Below, piece by piece: positions 45,917 through 54,138 of a stretch of 64,000 bases of DNA; within the stretch, counting starts at the first letter, position 1; each line of letters begins with the position of its first letter. Origin of the DNA: a bacterium (lineage in GTDB: Bacteria; Zixibacteria; MSB-5A5; CAIYYT01); contig JADJGC010000023.1 of NCBI GenBank assembly GCA_016708315.1, positions 372,001 to 436,000 on the forward strand, read 5' to 3'. The notes below the pieces were generated by a model, which did no database searches, was not told where the DNA came from, and worked only from the letters and a program-made list of their open reading frames with translations. A program made the position numbers and the translations under genes.

Positions 45917-48538
45917 ATGCTTCGCAATGTCCTCTCACGGATTTTCCTATTCGCATTCGTTTGCGCGTCCTTCGCGAGTCATGCTGTGGCAGTACCGCTG
46001 GTGTTGTCGCATCAAGGCAGGCTCCTTGACGCTTCGGACGCTCCGATGAATGGCGTGTTCACAATCGTTTACTCTATTCACGATGCTGAAGTTGGCGGAA
46101 CCCAATTGTGGATGGAAGATCACGTCGGTGTTGTTGTTACTGACGGATTGTTTTCGGTCCAATTGGGAAGTAGCGTGCCATTGACTTCTGATATTCTAAC
46201 TGGACACGGCGGTGGCGGTGGAGGAGGTTTGCTCCGCTATTTGCAGGTACAGATTTCCGGTCAACCTCCGATCATGCCGCGGACGCAGTTAGTCGCAGCT
46301 CCCTACGCGGTGGCTTCGCATAGTGTGTCAGGTGATATCGAGACGTTTCCCAGTGGGTTCAAGACACGCTGTCCAGGCTGCAATGATCCTTGGCGAGGCG
46401 ATATTTCCGCCGCTTCCAGCGTTGGCGCGGATAGCATCAACGTCATTAGATTAAATGGTCTTCCGCCGGGGACACCGGTTACAGGAAGAGTAGCCATGGC
46501 AGTCACTGGTGATATCTCGAGCATCGCTTTGGGTGATATTGATGCCGACGGGCAACTTGATATGCGCTGTGGACCGGATTCGACCGTGTTTGATTTAAGT
46601 GCTTCGGAAGGCGGCTCGTTAGTTTCGAGCTACCGTGCCAAGGCAGGAAAGACGGGAGCTACCAGAAGGATGATGCATAGCAGCGGCGGCTTTGTGTCTG
46701 CGATGGTCGAAGATTGCAACGATGCGGCTGAAATGAGAATGAGCAGTATGGGAGTTGGCGGGGACGTGAGTTCTTCCAGCATTTACTGTGATCCGGATTC
46801 GATAGTCTTTCTCGAACAGATTTCCGATGGTCGCGCCGACGTGATGTTATACAGGGCTACGACCGGTAAGTCAGGAAAAGCCAAACAGTCATTGTTTGTG
46901 GTTCCGGGCGGAGGCACCGTTTCCGAAACCGAAGACTGCGATGACGGCGGCACAGAACGCAATCTACGCGTCAGCAATATCGGCTCGAGCGCCCAAGAGA
47001 ATGGAACATTGGACCGCATTACAGCAGACTCGATCTTGACAGACCAAACGGTAGTGAGTGGCGGCACACTTATGTCATCATACACGGCTAAACAAGGTTC
47101 GACCGGCAGAACTAAACGCACAGCAGCATTTACGCTGGATGGTTCACGTTCGCAGGATGACGAAGTCGTTAGCGTTACGAATGGTGCTCGAAGGAAGCTA
47201 CAAGTACACAATCTCGGTTCGAGCGGCCAAGATGGCGTAAGCGATCTTCGCTGCACTGCAGATTCGATTGTCCACGAGAATACTATCTCGGAAGGCAGCG
47301 AGTTGAGAACGGTAACCTACTCCGCCAGACAAGGAAAGACCGGCTCAGCCAGCGGCAAGCGCACAATCAATCCGAATGGCGACACCACTAAGACTGAAGA
47401 AGTTTGCGATACGGCAGGAGCCTCATTGAAGTTAACGATTGATTCTACGCCAGCGCGCATCAGCACGAATTTCACCGTTGGAAAGCAATCTTCCAGAATC
47501 AGACTTGATTCTGACTCTGATGGAGACACGGTCCCGGAGTCGGAGATTGACCAGATAGTAACTCCGACGACCGCTGGTGTGGCGATCAAGACCAAGGGCA
47601 CAGGCGCCGATCCAAATCGCGTTTTGGCAATCCAAAATGGCGTCACACCAGACGAACTAAGCAGCGTCAACTCCATTGACGATGACGGCGACACAGTACC
47701 GGAGAGCGAGATTTCACAGCATCTGACGCCGACCAAGTCGAGCCTGGCGATCAAAACCAAAGGTACCAGCGCGCAGAGAACTCAATCAATAAGCGGTGAC
47801 TGCGACGATCAATCGTCGGTGCTCTCGCTTGATACTGATGATGATGGCGATGGCATTTCTGAATTCAGCAGCCAGTTGAGCTGCGACGGATCTTCAGCAA
47901 GAGGGCAACTTACCGGCACTGCTCCCGGCACAAGCACTGTTTCTTCAGTGACTTTCGAGGTTGATGGCACCGGTCCGGCAATTTCGCTTTCCGATGGCTC
48001 ATCTGTTTTTCATGTGATGAATGGCAACGGCTCAGTCTTACGCAGTACTTCCAACATCGTCGTGGCAGACATGGATCGCGATGGCAATTTGTTCCTTGCG
48101 AGTAACCTGAGTGTCGGTACCCCAGGTGGCACGCATCACATCGATGTTGTCGGCGGCGCGTATTGTGACGGCACGAACTGGGTGAATGCTTCGGATAAGA
48201 ATTCGAAAGAAAACTTTGAGCAAGTAAACGGCGAAGAGATTCTCGAAAAGATCTCTGATCTGGAAATCACCAAGTGGAACTACAAGGGTGACGATGATGC
48301 CCAGCATATCGGACCGACGGCGCAGGACTTCAAGAAGACATTCGGCGTTGGCGCTGACGACAAGTCGATCTCGACGATTGATCCTTCCGGCATTGCGCTG
48401 GCTGCAATCAAGGAGTTGTACTCGCAGCTGAAGCAGAGAGACGAGGAGATTGCCAAGTTACGCAAGGCGAATGCAAATCAGATTGAAGAACTGAAAAAAG
48501 AACTTAGCAAGCTTCGCGATGAATTGAAGAAGAATTAG
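45917..48538 (+). CDS. Array protein 1: secreted fibre-like protein with S74 self-processing domain
   Basis: An 873-residue protein with AGGAG nine bases upstream. A signal peptide (about 1-26) is followed by the shared domain VLSHQGRLLDASDAPMNGVF...WMEDHVGVVVTDGLFSVQLG, a Gly run and PPIMPRTQLVAAPYA (to about 140). Residues 150-500 are repeats of about 75 residues with a TADSI...YSARQGKTG-like core. Two PTT/PTK-x-x-(V/L)AIKTKGT modules lie at about 550-620. The end has HHIDVVGGAYCDGTNWVNASD, the S74 chaperone with Ser759 and Lys764 (SDKNSK), IGPTAQDFKKTFGVG and a Lys/Glu-rich coiled coil. S74 domains trimerise fibres and cut themselves off. It is intact in one frame. Confidence 0.78.
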   Translation: MLRNVLSRIFLFAFVCASFASHAVAVPLVLSHQGRLLDASDAPMNGVFTIVYSIHDAEVGGTQLWMEDHVGVVVTDGLFSVQLGSSVPLTSDILTGHGGGGGGGLLRYLQVQISGQPPIMPRTQLVAAPYAVASHSVSGDIETFPSGFKTRCPGCNDPWRGDISAASSVGADSINVIRLNGLPPGTPVTGRVAMAVTGDISSIALGDIDADGQLDMRCGPDSTVFDLSASEGGSLVSSYRAKAGKTGATRRMMHSSGGFVSAMVEDCNDAAEMRMSSMGVGGDVSSSSIYCDPDSIVFLEQISDGRADVMLYRATTGKSGKAKQSLFVVPGGGTVSETEDCDDGGTERNLRVSNIGSSAQENGTLDRITADSILTDQTVVSGGTLMSSYTAKQGSTGRTKRTAAFTLDGSRSQDDEVVSVTNGARRKLQVHNLGSSGQDGVSDLRCTADSIVHENTISEGSELRTVTYSARQGKTGSASGKRTINPNGDTTKTEEVCDTAGASLKLTIDSTPARISTNFTVGKQSSRIRLDSDSDGDTVPESEIDQIVTPTTAGVAIKTKGTGADPNRVLAIQNGVTPDELSSVNSIDDDGDTVPESEISQHLTPTKSSLAIKTKGTSAQRTQSISGDCDDQSSVLSLDTDDDGDGISEFSSQLSCDGSSARGQLTGTAPGTSTVSSVTFEVDGTGPAISLSDGSSVFHVMNGNGSVLRSTSNIVVADMDRDGNLFLASNLSVGTPGGTHHIDVVGGAYCDGTNWVNASDKNSKENFEQVNGEEILEKISDLEITKWNYKGDDDAQHIGPTAQDFKKTFGVGADDKSISTIDPSGIALAAIKELYSQLKQRDEEIAKLRKANANQIEELKKELSKLRDELKKN

Positions 48539-48589
48539 AGCGAAGCAGGCGAGCGCACGGGTATTTCAATTAGCCAAAGCACAAGATCG

Positions 48590-48622
48590 CAGCGAGTCTG
48601 TTTGCAATGGACAGGCTCGCTG
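48590..48622 (+). terminator. Hairpin after array gene 1
   Basis: CAGCGAGTCTGT pairs with ACAGGCTCGCTG (12 pairs, one G-U) around TTGCAATGG. There is no strong T-run. It may separate the transcripts of array genes 1 and 2. Confidence 0.55.
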
Positions 48623-48741
48623 CTCTGGCGCTGAAACCGGGCGGTTTTATTAAGAGTCGAAAGTGTCATTTGATATAAGTGAACATCCCTCAAGTGAAAA
48701 TTGAAGTGAAACCTATTACTCTCACGTCAGAGGAGAAGCAT

Positions 48742-51382
48742 ATGCTTAATTCCCCAATCCGCCGATTGTTGTTCACCTTGCTGTTGGTACTGGCCCTGGC
48801 CGCGGTTGCGTTCGCTGTGCCGGCGGTTTTGTCGCATCAGGGGCGACTTCTGGATGCCAGTGATACGCCGTTGAACGGAGTCTATACGATTGTGTATTCG
48901 ATTTATGACGCACCTGTGGGCGGAACGCAACTGTGGATGGAAGACCACGTGGGAGTCGTTGTTACCGACGGACTCTTCTCGGTGGAACTGCGCAGTGTTG
49001 TTCCGCTTAGCGCCGATATTGTTGCCGGCAGTGGTGGCGGCGGCGGTGGTGGAGGCGGATCGCTCCGTTACTTGCAGGTACAGCTTTCCGGACAGCCGCC
49101 GATCATGCCGCGCACGCAGTTGGTGTCGGCGCCGTTTTCCCTGGCTACAGAGCGTGTCAGCGGAGATTTTCATTCAGGGCCGGGCCAGATAAATGTCAGT
49201 GATGCACTTAGCAGTCGGGAAATCAGGATTCGAACCACGGACAGCTTATTGGATGCGAGCAGCATTACGATAGATCAACCCGACGCGCAGATTACCATGA
49301 GAATTACTCCGGACAGCACAGTATATGATCAAGGCGATCTTTCCGGAAGTCGCAAGATGATCCATGGAATTCACATGGGCGAGAATCGCATTTCGCAAGT
49401 AGTCACGCCAACAACTTCGAGTGTTGCCATCAACACCAAGGGAACCGGCGCCGACAAGGGCCGCTCGATCGGCAGTACTTGTGATGACAGCTCCGCAGTC
49501 ATAGTGCTCGAACTCGATGATGATGACGACGGGATTGCCGAGGGTCGCGGAATTATCAGCGTGAAGTCTGCCAATGGGTCGGGTTCGATGACCGCGTCCA
49601 GCCGTATGTCCTGTGATAGCGACGACGATGGAATCGACGACAACGATGCTTCGATGACGGTCACTCCGACGACCTCCTCGGTGGCGATCAAGACCAAGGG
49701 CACGGGAGCTGACGCAAACAAAACGGCTACACTCACAGCGACGGCCACACCTGGAGGTAATGCCGGCATAAGGTCCCGCGTTGACCTTGATGGTGACAAC
49801 GACCCGGAGGGCGAAATTTCGCAGCTTGTAACACCGACGACCTCAAATGTGGCGATCAAGACCAAGGGAACTGGAGCCGACGCGAACAAAACGGCTAACC
49901 TTATGGTAAGCGCTTCACCTGGAAGTGGTGTCAGCTCAATGTCTACTGTCGACCTCGATGGTGACAACGACCCGGAGAGCGAGATTTCACAGATCGTGAC
50001 TCCAACGACTAGCGGTGTCGCGATCAAGGTTAAGGGAACGGGTGCGGAAAAGAATCGCACGGCTGGTAGCAATTGCGACGATTCGTTGGCAGTGCACTAT
50101 CTGGACATCGATGACGACGGTGACGGGGTTTCCGAAGCAAAGGCAGTAAGCTCCGTTTCGGCTCTCGCGTCCGGAGGTGGTGGCGCGGCTGCGGCTTCTT
50201 ATGCCGCTACGGGTCGCTGGTCCACGGACAGCGACGATGATGGAGTCCCGGAGGGTGACATCTCACAGAGCGTGACACCGACAACGTGCGGAGTGGCGAT
50301 CAAGACCAAGGGAACGGGGGCAGACGCCAATCGTACGGCTCAGCTCTCTTCAACGACCGAGGTCGGAGAGATTTCAACGGTGAGCACCCTGGATGAAGAC
50401 GGCGATGGTCTTTCCGAGAGTTCCATTTCACAGCGCATCGCTCCGACAACCTCAAGCCTGGCGATCAAAACTAAAGGCACCAGCGCGCAGAGAACACAGA
50501 CAATAAGCGGTGACTGCGACGACGAATCGTCGGTGCTCTCGCTCGACACTGATGATGACGGTGATGGAATCTCCGACGCAAAGGTCGTGCTTGGCTCAGG
50601 CGCCTCACTTCTGGGAGGAGTAATACCGGGTGGCGCAGTTATTTCTTCGCGGTACGACAGCGATGATGATGGCGTAGCTGAACAGGAGATTGACCAGATT
50701 GTTACTCCGACAACTTGTTCAGTTGCAATCAAGACCAAAGGCACAGGAGCGGAAAAGAACCGCGTCATTGGATCAACCGATGACACTACTGCAACCATGT
50801 TGATGGCAACGGACAGTGCATCCATCTCTATGAAAGTCCGTAAGGGCGGTAATGTCAACGGGAACATTGTAATCAACAATGGCTCTGCGTTGAGAATGGT
50901 GGACCTGGGTTCTGACGGCAATGGTTACTTCGGTTCCGGCGTCGGAGTCGGAGTTGACCCGACGCATCACATCGATGTGGTCGGCGGCGCGTATTGCGAC
51001 GGCACCAACTGGGTGAATGCTTCGGACAAGTACTCGAAAGAGAACTTTGAGCAAGTCAACGGCGAAGAGATTCTCGAGAAGATTTCTGATTTGGAAATCA
51101 CCAAGTGGAACTACAAGGGCGACGATGATGCCCAGCACATTGGGCCGACCGCGCAGGACTTCAAGAAGACATTCGGCGTCGGCGCCGACGACAAGTCGAT
51201 ATCGACGATTGATCCTTCCGGCATCGCGCTGGCAGCAATTAAAGGAGTTGTATGCACAGCTCTCCGAAATGCAAAAGCGCGAGAAAGAGCAAAGCGCCAG
51301 ACTACAAGAAAGAGATGCGCAACTGGAGGCACTACAGCTCGAGTTAAAGAAACTTCGGAGCAAAATAGAGAAGAACAAATAG
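48742..51382 (+). CDS. Array protein 2: S74 fibre-like protein with seven tandem modules, 3' frameshift
   Basis: Start ATG 48742 has AGGAG upstream; a 63-base longer frame lacks a signal at its head. Signal peptide to about 25, shared N-terminal domain and a nine-Gly linker near 103-111. Residues about 215-680 hold seven copies of a 55-90 residue module: an acidic loop (DxDxDGxPE), then Q-x-VTPTTSxVAIKTKGTGA and (D/E)-x-N(K/R)T. HHIDVVGGAYCDGTNW and the S74 dyad Ser761/Lys766 follow. A surplus A in the AAA at 51241-51243 throws the frame into a false extension to 51507. Corrected, it ends in a coiled coil (KREKEQSARLQERDAQLEAL) at 51382. Confidence 0.78.
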
Positions 51383-51403
51383 AAACAATACCAATTTGGC
51401 CCG

Positions 51404-51438
51404 AGAAAAGCCTGTCGCATGACGGGCTTTTCTTGTTT
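51404..51438 (+). terminator. Terminator after array gene 2
   Basis: AGAAAAGCCTGTC (51404-51416) and its complement (51421-51433), with a GCAT loop, are followed by TGTTT. It lies 21 bases after the corrected stop at 51382, and inside the false extension, which supports the frame correction. Confidence 0.8.
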
Positions 51439-51606
51439 CGGGCAGATACGACGCGAGGTCAACGTGCGATTGTTAGTGCCGCGCACAGCGGTCATGTTCA
51501 TTTTTGAGTTGCTATAATGGAGTAAATAGCTATACTTACTCTCAACGTAGAATCAACTTTAGAAATACAAGTCTAACTCGTAATCAACCAATTTCAGGAG
51601 AAGTGT

Positions 51607-54033
51607 ATGCTTCGCAAAAGTCCTCTCACGGATTTTCCTATTCGCTCTCGTTTGCGCGTCCTCCGCAGGACTGAATGCCGCGGCTCCACCACTGTTGACG
51701 CATCAAGGACGACTTCTCGACGCGTCCGACAATCCTTTGGATGGAGTCTACGATAATCTATTCAATTCACGACGCTGAGGTCGGCGGGACCCAACTGTGG
51801 ATGGAAGATCACGTTGGGGTTGTTGTCACTGACGGGTTGTTTTCAGTCGTACTTGGAGGAACTGTACCGTTGTCAGCAGATGTTCTTGCAGGACACGGCG
51901 GCGGCGGCGGTGGTGGCGGATCACTTCGTTATCTGCAGGTACAACTTTCGGGACAGCCACCGATCATGCCGCGTACTCAGTTGGTATCAACGCCCTATTC
52001 GGTGGCCACAATCCGCGTTGATGGAGATTTGGTAACCGCACCGGGCGAGTTGCATATGTTCAATGCCGATAGCGCGGCGACTGTGGATGTTCAAGCAAAG
52101 GAAGAATCCGGCAAGAAGAAGGCGAAGTTCAAAGCGGGTGCCGAACTTGCAGGTTCCGTTAATAGACGCGAAGTCTCGATATCCTCTGATGAAGATTCCG
52201 GAAGCATTACGATTGATGAAGGCGGGGTGCATCGTTTGCGCGCTTTAAGCACCGGCAGTGGTGGAGGCGGCGGAACTGTATCGTTGTCACTTTCGAATGT
52301 CTGCTGCCTCGATGACGACAGCGATGGTGATGGAGTGCCGAATTATGGCGTGGCGCTACATTCGAATGATTCTGGCAACAGAGTCGCAATCAAGACCAAG
52401 GGAACGGGAGCGGACGCTAACAAGACGGCGGCATGCAGCGCGATTTCTACAATTCCGATTGTCGGCGGACTAGTGTCTCGTCTTTCTTGTACCATCGACG
52501 ACGATAGCGATGGCGATCCTGAGATCAGCGTCATCTCGAGTTGTGATTCTTCCGGAGCGAGCCAGGTGATGGAAAAGAAGGGTCTAAATGCCGTCAACGT
52601 CAAATTGGCCAGGACGATCTCCGGTTCAAGCAGTAGTCTTACGGCTATGGACGCTCTTGATATGGACTCCGACGATGATGGATTGATGGACAGAAGCGTG
52701 ACTTCGAGTTGTGACGCGACAGGCGCAAAGCACGCAATCAACACCAAGGGGACCGGAGCCAACAACGCTCATACAAGGGTGGTCTCTAGGACCTTCGAAG
52801 GCGGCGCCGATGTCGACGTCAGTGCTGACGGCGACGGAGACGGACACGACGAAGCAACAATCAAATTTACGGCGCAGGCTGAAGATGCAGACAATGCAGT
52901 CGGATGCGACATGGGAATGAGCGTCGACATCGATGATGACGGTGACGATGAGTGCGCCGCAGAGGTGACTACGAGCGATAAATTCGCCCAAGTCAGAGGA
53001 TTTAAGGTCGATATAGCGGGCGCGAGCCGCAATAGTTTTGAGACTTCCTGTGACAGTGCTGGCGCAAAGCTTGTTCTGGATCGCGATACGGGCAGGTCGA
53101 AGGGATTCATGAGAGTGGCACCGGAGGGGCCAAGCATTTCATTGGAGCATGAGTTTTCTCAAGTATTCGACGTAGGTACAGCAGTGGATTCCAACGCGGA
53201 TGCTTTTGAAGAGTGCAAACGGATTTGGAATGATGCAAGGCCAGGTAGGCAATCAATTCGGAAGTGTCCATTTGTCAGCCGGCGGCAACGAATTGGTTGA
53301 TATCTCAGTAGACGAAAATTCTGGTCTGGGAGCCCTGCCTTCGTCGTCATTTCGCTTGGGACGACCAGCCGTTAACGAAGGACTATTCGTGTCAGACGCA
53401 ACTTCGATGTCATTAACCCTGCTGCACGATGAGGGCGGTGCTGGATCAAGTTCAGCTGCAATGTTCTCGGATTTGATTGATTCCCAACTGAACCTGATGG
53501 ACGACGGCATAACCTCTTATCGAGCCAGCTCATCAAGCGGCTTGGAGATGAGAAGTTCATCAAATGTCGCCACGTGCACTATCGATCGCAATGGTAATCA
53601 GTACCTGTCGAACACGCTGAGTGTTGGCGTCGCGGGATCGGGGCACCACATCGATGTGGTCGGCGGCGCGTATTGCGACGGCACCAACTGGGTGAATGCT
53701 TCAGATAAGAATTCTAAAGAGAACTTTGAACAAGTCAACGGCGAAGAGATTCTCGAGAAGATTTCTGATTTGGAAATCACCAAGTGGAACTACAAGGGCG
53801 ACGATGATGCCCAACACATTGGGCCGACAGCGCAGGACTTCAAGAAGACGTTTGGCGTCGGTGCCGACGACAAGTCGATTTCCACGATTGATCCTTCCGG
53901 AATCGCGCTGGCAGCGATCAAGGAGCTGTACAAGCAGTTCTCAGACGAGATGAAACAGAAAGACGCGCAAATAGAAGAGCTTCAGAAAGAGATGAAGAAG
54001 CTTCGCAAAGAACTTGAGCAGAAGAAGAATTAA
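51607..54033 (+). pseudogene. Array protein 3: S74 fibre-like protein broken by three frame shifts
   Basis: The ATG at 51607 and its ribosome site match those of array gene 1 almost base for base. A fourth A in 51616-51619 breaks the signal peptide at once. A second break near 51746-51755 (TACG where TACACG is expected) restores the frame of the N-terminal domain. A third near 53195-53215 joins to the C-terminal part. The corrected protein is about 805 residues: signal, shared domain, Asp-rich shaft with two degenerate AI(K/N)TKGTGA modules, a GxPAVNEGLFVSD block also found in array protein 4, S74 domain with SDKNSK and coiled coil. Call it a pseudogene only if the breaks are real. Confidence 0.65.
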
Positions 54034-54056
54034 GATCTGCGTTTGAGAGAATTTGG

Positions 54057-54086
54057 AAGGGTTCACTGCAAAGTGAGCCCTTTCTT
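54057..54086 (+). terminator. Terminator after array gene 3
   Basis: AAGGGTTCAC pairs with GTGAGCCCTT around TGCAAA and is followed by TCTT. It lies 24 bases after the stop. Confidence 0.75.
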
Positions 54087-54138
54087 CAATGAGTCAAAAA
54101 GTACCACCAACACCCTTCCCCACTGTGAGGAGATGAAG

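Noticed and set aside
49380..50770. Periodic repeats that might suggest a CRISPR or DNA satellite
   Set aside because: The period follows codons and protein motifs and varies in length; there are no constant direct repeats with unique spacers.
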